A stretch of 64,000 nt of DNA, from NCBI GenBank assembly GCA_023376005.1, contig CM042157.1:90950987-91014986 (forward strand), in the 5' to 3' direction. Both the position numbers and the translations under genes were made by a program. Source of the stretch: Doryteuthis pealeii. Its lineage: Eukaryota > Mollusca > Cephalopoda > Myopsida > Loliginidae. Under the pieces are notes generated by a model. It worked only from the letters and a program-made list of their open reading frames with translations, was not told where the DNA came from and did not search any database. Below are positions 1-11,220 of this stretch, in pieces (the first letter of the stretch is position 1; each line of letters begins with the position of its first letter).

Positions 1-360
1 TATTGAGATTGGAAGATAAACTAAGAAGAGTGACAAAACTAATAAAGAGAGTAAAAGATTATTACAGGAAGAGATTGGAAGAATTAGGATTAATTACTTT
101 ACTAGAAACAAGAATCAGAGATTATCTAATTATGGTAGACATTTTTTTAAATATTTCTTCTAAAACTGAAAATTTACTTTCAATACAGATTTCAAAAGCT
201 AAATCTATTAATCAATTGATTTTTTGGTTAATAGAGAAATTGATTTTTGGAACAAATTGACTAATCAGGTCAAAAACAGCCAGTGTCAAAAATTGGAAGA
301 ATAAATTGGATTATTTCACAAATAATGGTAAGAAAAAGAAATTAAGAATTTTGGGGAATT
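1..360 (+). pseudogene. LINE reverse transcriptase C-terminal tail (CR1/L2-like), truncated
   Basis: The frame from position 3 to a stop at 260 reads like the tail of a CR1/L2-type ORF2. It has a basic segment RRVTKLIKRVKDYYRKRLEE, then ELGLITLLETRIR, matching the usual 'RRATKLIP...YEERLKELGLTTLEERRLRGD' region after the RT domain. After the stop, positions 276-335 still read as KNWKNKLDYF, the typical final motif of these proteins (NSFKNRLDKY). The 5' part lies outside the window. The in-frame stop and degenerate middle make it a dead copy. It would have encoded target-primed reverse transcription. The clade is inferred from remembered family motifs. Confidence 0.6.
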
Positions 361-1118
361 ATCAAATGAATTACTTAATAGAATTTGATGTGTATATAAA
401 TATAAAATTAATATTGTATATGTTCTGTGCAAAACAATTTTTCTTTTAATGGTTGATATGATAAAATGGTAAACAGGAGAGATGCATAAGAAAGCATAAC
501 AAACAAATATCAAATTGACATTTTTTTTCACAATAGAAAAAAATTCAAATTATCAAAAATAATTTTCATTCAAGAGAAAATTATGATAATCAACTAAAAA
601 TATCAAATTTTATCAAAACAAAATAATTGAAAGAAATAAACAAATTAATTTAGCAAGACGACAACTACTTCAGTTCCAGTGTTCTTCTGAAGAAGAATTT
701 TATCTCGAAATATTAAGAATAAATCAGAGGTTAACAAACAACACCATTGTTACCTTATTTTTTTCTTTACACTTGCATTGTGATAGCCTTCAAAACCAAC
801 CTCCAAACCAAATTAATTTTCTTTTTAAATACATAACCTTCCTTCATTTTGTACAAGATCTTTTAAATAAAACAAAATAACTTTATTTGTAATAAGATAT
901 GTAAGAGATATTTACATCCAACACATTCTATAAAGCCTGACAAAGTGTAGGCACTTTGAATCAACTCCAATTTTACTTTTATACCAAAGTAACTAATATA
1001 AAACCAAAGATTATTCATGGAAGTAAACATTTCTACCAAATATATAACTCACAAACTACCTTTCAGCAAATACACATTAAAAACATTCAACACAAGTGAA
1101 ATATCTTGAAAGTATTAG
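361..1118. other. AT-rich stretch without recognisable feature
   Basis: AT-rich sequence with short frames only. No RNA gene, TIR pair or tandem repeat was recognised. Confidence 0.5.
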
Positions 1119-1256
1119 TCCCATCTATGGGTTAAATAGAAAAATGTATTTATAAAAAAATTGTATTATCCATTAAGAATTGATTTATTTCAAAACTTTG
1201 CTGGCATTAAATGACCCACTGAGGTTGATATGCCGTAAAACAAAACCAAACCAATC
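1119..1256 (-). repeat. R1 dispersed repeat, head fragment
   Basis: Reverse complement of the first ~140 bp of R1. On the minus strand it shows the GGCATATCAACC head, the ATTTAATGCC box, AATACAATT, and CCCATAGATGGG at the inner edge. R1 is also seen at 4215, 4797, 6564, 8030, 10313, 14089, 16545, 29988, 50394 and 52978. Confidence 0.8.
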
Positions 1257-1284
1257 AAAAGTATTATTCAAAATATAGATAGTG

Positions 1285-1700
1285 ATTATTCTTAAATAAT
1301 TTATGATGGACGAATCCCGAAAGACATTCTTTATGCAGAGCTTACGTCTGATAAAAGACAGATTGGCCGCCCCCAGCTGCAAGAATGATCTCAGGTGCTT
1401 TGGCATTGCCCCTTCCAGCTGGGAAAATTTGGCTCAGGACCGCCCTCAGTGGTGGCAGAATCTCTGTAGAGGACTGTTCATGTCAGAAGTCACCCTGACG
1501 CAACACCATGAAGCTAAGAGGTCTAGAAGAAACCAGCGGCAACAAAGCACCGGCACATCAACATCTTCAGGGACAGCCTTCAAATGTGAAATCTGTGGTC
1601 GAGAATGTTTTGACTTCAGTCACAGGAGGCGCTGTAACTTCAGGGGCACATAAAAACTTTATTATAGTCTTCCGAGACTGAAATGCCAATGATGATCTTA
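1285..1700 (+). pseudogene. LINE ORF2 C-terminus with CCHC-type zinc finger, frameshifted
   Basis: Two frames must be combined to read it: one gives KDILYAELTSDKRQIGRPQL, the next gives CKNDLRCFGIAPSSWENLAQ and ends FKCEICGRECF..HRRRCN. This is the post-RT tail of a non-LTR retrotransposon: the 'GRPLLRFKDVCKRDL' region, a tryptophan-containing linker (SSWENLAQDRPQW), then a terminal zinc finger (CxxCxxxC...H...C). Several residues between the finger's cysteine and histidine pairs are missing compared with the 2.5-kb copy, and a short deletion removes the RFKD block. A stop follows. A sibling lies at 2497-2875 in opposite orientation, and both end next to the same short sequence (TCTTTCGAGACTG or a variant), marking the 3' UTR. 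Confidence 0.7.
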
Positions 1701-2115
1701 AACAATTCATAATGTTACGGATCACTTTACAAAAAAATTACAATTTTAAATTTTCAACGTTAATGTTTGTGTACAAATAGTATGTGTATAAAATTTAATG
1801 AAAATTTTGCCTTTTTAGAAAGAGGAAGCAGAAGTAAAATTTATTTACTAATCATAGCTTAGATTCAACAAGGCCATAAGTGTGTGAAACCTAGTGTGAA
1901 TCAAACTTACTACTTAGAAGTCACTGACCAGTTTGTTATATATAACATGAGGTGCCTAAGCAAAAATAAAATTGCAACTAAAAGATTAAAATAACATGTT
2001 CAATCGTAATATAAATTAAATTAAATTATCTATGAAAAAGAAGTGTCCACAAACTGGGATAAATCCCTGCTTTATTCCAGAGTTTATTGTAATTTAAATC
2101 TATTAATGTTAGTTT
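1701..2115. other. AT-rich stretch between LINE tails
   Basis: AT-rich. Its first part probably continues the LINE 3' UTR. Nothing else recognised. Confidence 0.4.
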
Positions 2116-2393
2116 TGTAGAATAATCATACTAAGTTCAATTACTGTCGAATTGGCAAGACAAGACAGCAAGCAGTCGTAACCCAATACAAGTCTGGTAT
2201 GCTGTAAAGACCACTGCAAAGTGGCAGGATTTATGGAGCCTCAGAGGATCATACAAACTAAGCAGCCTATCAGGACTCAGGGAATGGAATCACCCAAATG
2301 CATGAGTGGACTGTTCTGAATTCCCATAAGTACCAGTTGTCTTGACACTGGTTCAGTTGTGCTTGGTCAGTCACATTGTTCAAACCAATTGTT
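2116..2393 (-). mobile_element. Degenerate solo LTR, family LTR-A
   Basis: About 280 bp matching, in reverse orientation, the LTR at 41819-42119, and also 11473-11752. Shared blocks include GATTCCATTCC, the TTGCTG(C/T)CTTGTCTT segment and a TTCGAyrGTAATTG block near the 3' end. The minus-strand 3' end reads ATTCTACA; the 5' end has lost its expected TGTTGG. No convincing TSD was found. Confidence 0.65.
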
Positions 2394-2496
2394 GACTGAC
2401 TTCAATAAGTTTCAGTTACACTAACACATGTCATCACGTGATAGTTGTGTTTAGCATGAAATTTATAAGTAAATGTAAAAACTATTATTTTCCATT

Positions 2497-2875
2497 GGCA
2501 ATTCAGTCTCGAAAGACTATGATAAAAGTTTTTGTGTGCCCCTGAGGTTGCAGCGCCTCCTGTGACTATGAAGTCCTATGTTTGAGAAACATTCTCGACC
2601 ACAGATTTTGCATTTGTAGGTTGTCCCTGTAGATGATGATGTTCCAATGCTTTGTTGCCGTTGCTTTCTTATGGACCTCTTAGCTTCATGATGTTGTATC
2701 AGAGTGAATTCTGACATGTACAGGCCTCTATGGAGATTCTGCCGCCACCGAGGGCAGTCTTGAGCCAAATTTTCCCAGCTGGAAGGGACAATGCCAAAGC
2801 ACCTGAGATCATTTTTGCAGACATCCTTGAATCGCAGTAGGGGGCGCTCCAACCTCAAAAGTGTCCTCCAAACCC
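2497..2875 (-). pseudogene. LINE ORF2 C-terminus with complete zinc finger
   Basis: The minus-strand frame reads RLERPLLRFKDVCKNDLRCF, SSWENLAQDCPRWRQNLHRG, then KCKICGRECFSNIGLHSHRR with RC following. The finger is complete here (C-x2-C-x3-C...H-x3-R-R-C). This tail follows the RT domain in a widespread invertebrate LINE group; the finger is presumed to bind nucleic acid during insertion. Only ~113 residues remain and the RT core is absent. It is oriented opposite to the 1.3-kb copy, so the two make an 0.8-kb-spaced inverted pair, with LTR-A between them. Confidence 0.75.
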
Positions 2876-2879
2876 GTAC

Positions 2880-3140
2880 CTTTCACAGCGCAGACTGTGA
2901 CTCGGACCACCCCTCGTCTGCTGTAGAGTGAAACTGCAAATGAAAAATTTCCACAGAGTCAAATTAAATGGACGCCCTCGTGTAGATAGTGCCAAAGCAG
3001 CTGACCCAACCAAAGCCGCTGCCTTCCTCTGTGCCCTAGAGGAGTCTCTCCACCACCTACCACAGTGTTGCTCTGCCCAGCAATATTGGGATGGCCTACG
3101 GACCACCATCCATAACACAACTATTATAGGACAAAGTTAA
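2880..3140 (+). pseudogene. LINE ORF2 fragment: end of APE endonuclease plus linker
   Basis: Plus-strand codons give DCDSDH, the last catalytic motif (SDH) of APE-type LINE endonucleases, then after a one-base C insertion LVCCRVKLQMKNFHRVKLNG and RVDSAKAADPTKAAAFLCAL. The linker fits the post-endonuclease region of the same LINE group (RINVSKLKDP...F...L...L, then W..LR..I). It ends at a stop after position 3138. The fragment abuts the opposite-strand tail at 2875, so at least one rearrangement separates them. Confidence 0.6.
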
Positions 3141-4169
3141 TATATAATTCAAAGAGTAAATAAAGCAGGTTTTATAGAACTAACTTCTGATGACATTTTA
3201 ATTTTGAAACTCCATCTTCAAACATCGCATCACATCCTATTTGCAGTTTTTAGCCAAACAACGTAGGAAGATTTATCAGTGATATCAAAAAAGTCCAGTA
3301 GAAAAATGCCTACAGCAAAATTATGATCTATCTGCACAAATTATAACGTGTGTAAAAACTGGTGCTTATAAAAATGGAGTGAACAATATTTCATGGCCAT
3401 ATAATTCTGAAAAACATCTTAATTATTCTGCTTATCTTACTAGAATTAACCAAGTTACTTTTGTGCTCATCCGTTAGTTGGTTGGATTTTACGGCATGTC
3501 AATCCCTGTTGGGTTATTTTATGCCAAAGTGTAATACCTTTGGTGGGCCGAGGTGTTTCTGCATATCTTGGCCATATTATCGTCTGCAACTTAGGACCTC
3601 TACTTGTTGTGTCCTTGACAAAAGCACCTCCGAGGCCCCTCACCAAAAAGGTAAACAATCAACAAGAGAGAGAGAGTGCATCAGACAAAGACAGAGTAGG
3701 GTTAACATTCAAATAATGGACAGAGAAATGGTATAGGACTCCAATGCTTCATTCTCATTCAGTCATCCTAACACTGCTATCTTATGTTCTGTCAAGACAA
3801 AGAAGTGGGGGGGGTCTCTCTGTCCACTGTCAGGACTTCTATTCTGGTCTGTGGTCAACTGGTCTGCTGCTAAAAGTCTGACTTCACACACCAACTCCTG
3901 GCTTCTAAGCTTCTCTTTTAAATTTCCCTGTTCCTTCCTACTTCTCAGATCTCGTTTTCTAAGTCTCATTTCAGCGAGATTTGAAAATCCTTTTGTTTAA
4001 AGAGACCACAAAACAGTTGATTCCTGGTGGTCAGTTTTTATTGCTGATCCATATCTGTCTTGTATCTATTCAAAGACAGACCAGTTCTCAATTATCTATT
4101 TTTATGGCTTTCTTGATCGAGCATTCACATACATCAAGCATCTGTGATTGTCAAGACCATATACACATG

Positions 4170-4213
<44 letters not shown>

Positions 4214-4214
4214 C
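3141..4214. other. No clear gene; weak R1-like head and AT microsatellite
   Basis: Positions 3470-3530 weakly resemble the R1 head (TTTTACGGCATGTCAAT then ATTTTATGCC). A (CA)n-(TA)n tract lies at about 4148-4210. The short frames on both strands have no recognisable family signature. Confidence 0.5.
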
Positions 4215-4676
4215 AAAGGGTTTGGGCTTACCATAAGGGCAATAGGGTTGGGACAATCATATAGGTGCTAGGGGAAGTGCGTGGTGTAATGGTTAAAGTC
4301 ATGGGAAATGGACCCGTCGCCCCGAGTTCAAATCCTGGACGCGGTAATTGCATTTCACTTAGCGCTAATACCCTTGGGAAAGGTATGAATCCTACTCTCC
4401 CTCCAGCGACGGGCAAATAGTAGGGCAGACTGGGCTCTTTAACCTTGGTTATGCAACCAGTCTAGGAGAAGGAAAACTCTGAATTCAAACCTGTTAAACT
4501 CCGCTTAAGAAATTGACCTTGTGTCGCATCCTGCTTGTGCGAAGGGGTTGGTAAATATATATAGGTGCTAGGGTTTGACGTGACCAGCCGATTGATCAGA
4601 GGGGGCCTCTCCAACCACTCGTCTATCTTAAGTAAGGACCAAAGTGGGTGTTGCATATCATGGTCTATACTTGATG
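4215..4676 (+). repeat. R1 tail copy split by a SINE
   Basis: The R1 tail reads GGGCTTACCATAAGGGCAAT to 4273, is interrupted by SINE-1, and resumes at 4559 with AGGTGCTAGGGTTTGACGTG and AGTAAGGACCAAAGTGG. The 15-bp duplicate at both junctions shows R1 was there first. Confidence 0.85.
4274..4558 (+). mobile_element. SINE-1, tRNA-headed, with 15-bp TSD
   Basis: The head resembles a tRNA gene: an A-box-like GTGGTGTAATGG and a B-box-like GAGTTCAAATCC, the pol III internal promoter elements. The body includes CTAATACCCTTGGGAAAGG and GGGCAGACTGGGCTCTTTAA, and the tail is AT-rich (GGTTGGTAAATATATA). The TSD ATATAGGTGCTAGGG lies at 4259-4273 and 4559-4573. Non-autonomous; mobilised by a LINE that is not identified here. 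Confidence 0.9.
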
Positions 4677-4796
4677 AAAATTGTCTTCTAAGCATGAAGA
4701 AAATAGTATAAAACTAATAGCTTTTATAGAAATATGAAAATACAAATTTTCTATATTATTCCTTAGGTGTGTGGGTTCACCTATCTCATTTTAGTC

Positions 4797-4960
4797 TGGT
4801 TTGGTTTGTTTTACGGCATATCAACCTCGGTGGGTTATTTAATGCCGACAAAGTTGTGAAATAAATTCATTCTTAATGCATAATACAATTTTATTTATCA
4901 ACTCATATTTTTCTATTTAACCCATAGATGGGACCCTAACAGGTACTACCACTCCGCTAT
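4797..4960 (+). repeat. R1 head fragment
   Basis: Shows GTTTTACGGCATATCAACCT, ATTTAATGCCGACAAAG, and ends at ACTACCACTCCG. R1 heads contain CGGCAT...ATGCCG, which can pair into a short hairpin. Confidence 0.85.
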
Positions 4961-5262
4961 CTCATTTTATTTATCTTTTTAATTAGTAGGTTGAAGCTTC
5001 AGCACCCATTCAGCAAATTTAAGATAATTGGTATGCATTGAACTCTGGTCATTAGAATCTAAATATAGATAATTTGATTTCAAAAGGTTTTGTTAGTAAA
5101 GATAAAAATGAGGTTCATATATTTCAGATTGTAGTTAATTAACAAGATTCCAAGTCCAATCCAAAAAAAATCAATTGAAAGTCAAAAGCAAAAAACAATC
5201 AGAGAAAACTATTTGGTTATGGAACCAACACAAACACTAGATGATTGCTTATAAAGAAATAA

Positions 5263-5515
5263 AGTAAGTAAAGTCATCGAGCAGCCTAATGTCAGTATCA
5301 GCCAGACAGCGAGGGAGTCTATCCCCTTTTCACTAACGCTAGACCAAGGAGATTATTTTAGATTCTGGGGTGGAGCACCACACCTACCATCAGTTCCTCA
5401 CTTTACCGCACAGATCCCTGTGCTACTCATACGCTGAGTTGGCGAGGGCCAGTATTGAACCAGGAACCTTGTGATTTCTAGCCGAACACTCTACCGACTG
5501 AGCTAAACAGGCCCT
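5263..5515 (-). mobile_element. SINE-2, tRNA-headed
   Basis: The minus strand begins GGGCCTGTTTAGCTCAGTCG, then GGTAGAGTGTTCGGCTAGAA and a B-box-like GGTTC(A)ATACTGG: a cloverleaf-like tRNA head. The body includes GGGATCTGTGCGGTAAAG and CTAGCGTTAGTGAAAAGGGG and the tail is CGACTTTACTTAC-like. Siblings lie at 23690, 30593, 45119 and 55235. Confidence 0.85.
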
Positions 5516-6065
5516 ATATCAAACATATAAAGAAATAGGTCAGCACAATTATTTTCTTTTATTTCTTTGTTAAAAAAAAGTATTTTTCAAATATTTTACA
5601 TAACTTAAAGGCATCCTATAAAAAAAATATAAAAAAAAGAAATGAAAAGGATTTTTTTTCTTTTTACAAGGTACTAAATAGTACCTTCTTTTTCTTTAAT
5701 AATACTATCTGAAATTTCAAAAGTCCTAAAAAAAAATTAAAAAAAGAAAGAAATATTAGAAAGAAAGAAAAAATGTTTCCATTCCACATTTTGTTACATA
5801 GAATAAATGTTAAATGATGGTTTCCAGCTGGTTTGCTTTTGGGCAATCTTACAGTGTTTTTTTTTTCTGTTTGCTGAGACTATTGTTATAAGTTAATTTT
5901 GCAAGACACCTCACAAATTTGGGCTCCCACAAAGTATCTGAAATATCAGACAAATACCACACATATTTAATATTGTTTATTAACCTTAATTAGCAAGTAT
6001 TCCAAGTACAGTATCTCAATTTTCTAATGTGTAAGCAAGTATAAATAGCTATTTAACTGTGGATC

Positions 6066-6118
<53 letters not shown>

Positions 6119-6525
6119 GGTGTTGTAAATTCCTCAGTTCAACCAAGAAGAGATTTACCTTTTTTAGGGGGAGGGGTGGCTTCAGAAATGATGTGCCAAG
6201 TATGTTGAACTGTGGATATTTTTCAGCACCCCCTTGAGTGTATATAAGTTAAGATAGCATAGACAGTCAACAGCGCTTGGTAACTGACAGTTTCTCACCA
6301 AAGCAATGTGAGGACTAAGATCGCATAGGCATGAAACTGTCAGTAAACCAATCACCATTGACTATAGATATATATGCTCTATCACTGATATTGATAATTC
6401 TTTATGAATATAGAGCACACACACATACAATGGTTATTCAATAAATAAAGATTTTTGTTTTAGAGCAAAATAAAAATTTTCAGAATTTTTTTTTTTTAAC
6501 ATAAATGTAAACTTTGCATTGTTCA

Positions 6526-6563
<38 letters not shown>
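5516..6563. other. AT-rich stretch with (TA)n and poly(T)
   Basis: Perfect (AT)n at about 6068-6113 and a long T run at about 6529-6564 next to an R1 copy. No gene recognised. Confidence 0.6.
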
Positions 6564-6567
<4 letters not shown>

Positions 6568-6940
6568 GCATATCAACCTCGGTGGGTCATTTAATGCCGA
6601 CAAAGTTTTGAAATAAATTCATTCTTAATGGATAATACAATTTTTTTATAAATACATTTTTCTATTTAACCCATAGATGGGACCCTAACAGGTACTACCA
6701 CTCCGGGTCAGAGTGGACCAGGGAGCAATGGTGATGAAGGGGTCCTCCACATTCCCCATACCTCCAAAACTGGAACCTCACCATCAGATAGAGTTTAACG
6801 TCATTCCCAGGACATGTGGACCCGCAGCCACCGCCTTCTAGCACCCATATGATAAAAAGGGCTTGGGGCTTGCCATAAGGGCAATAGGGTTGGGGAAATC
6901 ATATAGGTGCTAGGGCTTGACGTAACCAACCGATTGAAAA
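6564..6940 (+). repeat. R1 copy, 5' two thirds
   Basis: From ACAGCATATCAACCTCGGTG to GCTTGACGTAACCAACCGAT, then directly into the purine tract. It carries CCCATAGATGGGACCCTAAC and TCAGAGTGGACCAGGGAGC. Confidence 0.9.
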
Positions 6941-6960
6941 GAAAAAAAGAAAGAAAAAAC

Positions 6961-7339
6961 AGAAAAGAGAAAAAAAGGAAAGGAAAGGAAAGAAAAAGGA
7001 AAGGAAAAGAAAAGGAAGGAAAAGAAAAAGGAAAGAAAAAGAAAAGGAAAGAAAAAAGAAAAAGGAAGAAAAAGAGGGAAAGAAAAGAGGGAAAAAAAGG
7101 AAAGAAAGAAGGAAAAAAGAAAAGAAAAGAAAAAGGAAAAAAGAAAAAGAAAGAAAAAGAGGGAAAAAAAAAGAAAAGGAAAGAAAAAGAAAAGAAAAGA
7201 GGGAAAAAAAGAAAAAGAAAAAAGAAAAAGGAAAGAAAAAGGAAAAAAGAAAAAGGAAGAAAAAGGAAAAAGAAAAAAAGAAAAAAAAGAAAAAAGAAAA
7301 AGAAAAGAAAGAAAAGAAGGAAAAGGAAAAAGAAGAAGG
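6961..7339. repeat. 379-nt uninterrupted purine (A/G) tract
   Basis: Every base from 6961 to 7339 is A or G, mostly in A(2-9)G(1-3) units such as AAAAAGAAAAGG. The Lys/Arg/Glu-rich frame over it (6907-7353) is a translation artefact of the tract. It starts about 20 bp after truncated R1 sequence, possibly an expanded tail. Confidence 0.95.
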
Positions 7340-7780
7340 TAAACAGTTCCTAAGTTAAAAACATTTTTGTTGATAACTTTTTTTTTAAAAACTATTGATC
7401 TATGAGAGAATGTTTAGACGAGTAAAACTCTTCTAAGTATTAATGATATTGTTAACATATTTTGATTGAACCAGCTGGAGAGAGAAAAAATTCTTTACCC
7501 TTACAGGTAGGATTTGACACAAGATCACAAGTATGGGCATCCAACAAGGATGATCAAAGTCAATTTTTAGTAGTAATGGATCTGCAAGACTAGCTTACTA
7601 ACCGTTACACCACAACAGGATAAACTAGCTCAAATGTCATGTTAACACATCAAGAATATAAAGATATTCAACAGTTCTACAATTTCTGGTATGCAAAAAT
7701 ATTTTTTCATAATAGCCAACCACCTATTTAAAAAATGCATAATGTTCAACAGAAATAATTATAACAATTTCATTATATAT

Positions 7781-7817
<37 letters not shown>

Positions 7818-8029
7818 ACATTACCTTCACAATTTGATAAAAAAAATAGACAACTTATTTTTACCAAAATGTCTGACATTAGACTAGCTATAAAATCAAT
7901 CATACAACCAATTTAAACATATCTCTCAACTACACCCCCCCACCCCCACAACTGTTTTCTTAATATTTTCATCTGTCTTTAGTTGCATAAAGATAGAAAC
8001 TATAAACAATTGAAATCTAAAGATGATTG
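7340..8029. other. AT-rich stretch with (GT)n and a tRNA-like remnant
   Basis: A (GT)n run lies at about 7783-7815. On the minus strand, 7500-7625 has an A-box-like TTGTGGTGTAACGGTTAGTA and a distant B-box-like GTGTCAAATCC, suggesting a decayed tRNA-headed SINE. Confidence 0.4.
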
Positions 8030-8410
8030 TTTGATTTTAACGGTATGTCAACCTCTCTAGGGTTATTTTATACCTAGTTTAGGGAATCACATTTATTGTA
8101 TACTTATATTTACATCTTTTATGTACTCATTTTTTTTTGCACATAGTCCTATCAAATATGAATACATTTTAAATAGATCTAATTGCCCAATAGATGCAAC
8201 CCGAACAATTACAACCACTCCAGGTCAGAGTGGATCTGGGAGTAATGGTAATGAAGAAGTACTCCACACTCCCATATCTTCAGAACTAGAACCTCACCCT
8301 CAGATGCAGTTTAGTATCATACCCAAAACACCCCTTTTTTTTGGGGGGGGGGGCTTACCCCTCTATGGGGGATACAGTATATTACAAGCCCCCACCTACA
8401 AGGCGGATCC
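8030..8410 (+). repeat. Diverged R1 copy
   Basis: Weak but collinear R1: AACGGTATGTCAACCTC, then CCACTCCAGGTCAGAGTGGA, AACCTCACCCTCAGATG and a GC-rich CTTACCCCTCTATGG block. It is older than the other copies, judging from its mismatches. Confidence 0.7.
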
Positions 8411-9092
8411 AGAGGTGTATTACTCATGTCTATCTTTCACATTTTCAAATTGCATTTTAAAGCTTTTTTTTTTTTTTTTTTTTTTTGCATGACAAAAATG
8501 AAGAGAGTCTATAGTCTAGAAAGAGGAAAAAAAACTATATAGTGAACAATGTGACTTTTTAGGTTTATTTTTTTTTTTTCCATCTATAACTTCTACTAGG
8601 ATCAGAGTATAGCATCTCTGCACTTTGCCAAGGATCAGAGTGTAGTGTCTGTATCGGAAAATTTAATTAACTATATTACAAAGATAAGTAAAACAATTTT
8701 AATAATATATTCCATTTTTTTTCTTATTTTACTATGCACTGATATTAAACAGAAATACCACCATGTACATAAATAATCTTGTCAATTTTTAAAAAAGAAA
8801 GATAATAGTTTTTTTTTCTAAATATGAGAAAAGAATTTATAATTTTGATTAAATATTTATATACATAAAAAAGTGGGTTTTGCTGGCATATCTATTCTAA
8901 AAGTTAAATATAATTTTAAAATTCTTATCTAAGTGTTATATATTCTATTCCTTATTAGATACCAGAGAGGGTATAATAGGAATATATAATTTGATTTTGC
9001 CTCATAAGAAAAGAAAAATATCTCTTGTTTATATTTAATAACATGAAGGGAAAAACAAATGAAAAATATTTTTAAAAAGTAATGGCTATTCA
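8411..9092. other. AT-rich stretch with homopolymers
   Basis: Poly(T) at about 8465-8486 and several shorter A or T runs. No gene recognised. Confidence 0.6.
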
Positions 9093-9107
9093 TATTCATT
9101 GAAAACT

Positions 9108-9395
9108 TTAACGGAAGCGTGTGGTGTAATGGTTAAAGTCATAGGAAATGGACTCGTCGCCGCAAGTTCAAATACTGGACACGGTAACTGCATTTTCACT
9201 TAGCGCTAATACCCTTGGGAAAGGTATGAATCCAATTCTCCCTCCAGCTATGGGTAAATAGTAGGGCAGACCGGGCTCTTTAACCTTGGTTAGGCAACCG
9301 GTCTAGGAGAAGGAAAACTCTGAATTCAAAACCTGTTGAACTCCGCTTAATAAATTGACCTTGTGTCACATCCTGCGGAGGGGTTGGTAAATATA
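9108..9395 (+). mobile_element. SINE-1 with 15-bp TSD
   Basis: Full SINE-1 from the GTGTGGTGTAATGGTTAAAG head to the GGTTGGTAAATATA tail. The TSD TATTCATTGAAAACT is at 9093-9107 and 9396-9410. Confidence 0.92.
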
Positions 9396-9410
9396 TATTC
9401 ATTGAAAACT

Positions 9411-10312
9411 ATCCTAACAATGCACATTGAAGACATTATATATATATCAAAGACATCCCTTGACCAGATAGGAGTACTAAAACCAAACAGTGACAAAAGC
9501 ATAATAATCTTTCTTTTCACTGACCCAAGTTACATATGAATGATTAGAGAGGAAGTATTGTCCTGTCAATTGTTGACAAGCATACAGGGCAACTTGTACA
9601 TACTTCTCAGTACAAATTAGAAAAGTGATGGCAGCCGGGAATAGACATAAAACAAACCTTATTATAACACAGCTGACATCTAATGCAATCAAGAAAAGAA
9701 AGCAAGTACAAGCAAAAGGAAAATAATGAAGAAGGAAGGGAACGTGTTTTTTGTATGGAAGCAGGTGGCAGATGTCATTAGGTAATGTTTATGTATGCCA
9801 CTATTTAAGCAGGATAAAATCAAAAACACATGTAAAAAGGTGACTGAATTTTTATCCACCTCATTTGTTTTTGATTGATGAAGTCTAAAAAAGAAGAAGG
9901 ATGTTGTTCATAATATAGTTTTGGCCTCCAGAAAGTATTTTTGAGAGGAACATTTGATGACTATTTCAAGTTTATTTACTGATGCAAGTGAATTGCTCAT
10001 AATTTGATCTAAGCATTTTGAATTTGATTTGCTAAAAGAGTTTGATACTGCCACTTGACACAATAGCAAAAAGGAATGACAGTCACATTGGTTGCAAAAA
10101 AAACACTTGTATATTTCAAGATGCTACATATTTTTCCTTTCCCTCTTTCTCAGACAAGTCCTAAAAGCAAAGTGTGAGGAGACTTTAGCCAATCAATGTA
10201 AGAAAGGAAAACACCCTTTCATTAATAAATTATTTCCCCTCCCCCACCAATGAGTAGGATAGTTTCACTTAAATCCAGCTATTCTACTTTTCTTGTGTGT
10301 TGTTTGTTTGTT
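9411..10312. other. No feature recognised
   Basis: AT-rich. The 71-codon minus frame at 9477-9692 has no family signature. (GTTT)n lies at about 10297-10325. Confidence 0.4.
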
Positions 10313-10750
10313 TGTTTGTGTTTTGTGGCATATCAACCTCAGTGAGTCATCTAATGCCGACAAAGTTTTGAAATAAATCAATTCTTAATGGATAATACAA
10401 TTTTTTTATAAATACATTTTTCTATTTAACCCATAGATGGGACCCTAACAGGTACTACCACTCCGGGTCAGAGTGGACCAGGGAGCAATGGTGATGAAGG
10501 GGTGCTCCACATTCCTCAAACCTCCAAAACTGGAAACTCACCATCAGATAGAGTTAACGTCATTCCCAGGACATGTAGACCCGCAGCCACCGCCTTCTAG
10601 CACCCATATGATAAAAAGGGGTTTGGGCTTGCCATAAGGGCAATAGGGTTGGGAAAATCATATAGGTGCTAGGGCTTGACGTGACCAGCCAATTGATCGG
10701 AGGGGGCCTCTCCAACCGCCCGTCTAGCCCAAGATAGGGCCAAAGTTCTT
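10313..10750 (+). repeat. R1 copy
   Basis: From GTGGCATATCAACCTCAG through CCATAAGGGCAATAGGG to GCCCAAGATAGGGCCAAAG, where it is truncated. Confidence 0.9.
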
Positions 10751-10980
10751 GTGTGTTCAACTGTCTAGAATTCAGATCTCTTGAATCCCACCTTACTATC
10801 TTCTAGCCAATCAATGAACAGCCATTCTGCCCACACTTTGCTTCAGAGTTACAACTTTTGACCTGTCAATTACATCTTAGCAAATGTTTGATATTAATAT
10901 CCAGAGTATTGAGTGTGGTGGTAGGGGGCATTACATTACAAATGTGATGAAACTCAGGTCTATAGAAGAAGCATATACAG

Positions 10981-11184
10981 CAGGCATGTCAAAATGAATA
11001 GCCACCTAGGGCGCATGGATTACATATGTCTGTCATGAGGGCTTCACATGACAACTAAGTCTTTAAATCTTTCTTCTACATTATCAAAACAAAGTCATTA
11101 ATTTCTTTATTATCAACTAAAAGCCAATGAATACATATCTAAAAAAAAGATTTTTGTCAAAAAAAAAAAAAAAAAATAAGAAAA

Positions 11185-11220
<36 letters not shown>

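Noticed and set aside
6907..7353. 148-codon Lys/Arg/Glu-rich open frame
   Set aside because: Lies on a pure purine tract where stops TAA/TAG/TGA cannot occur; no start context or domain.
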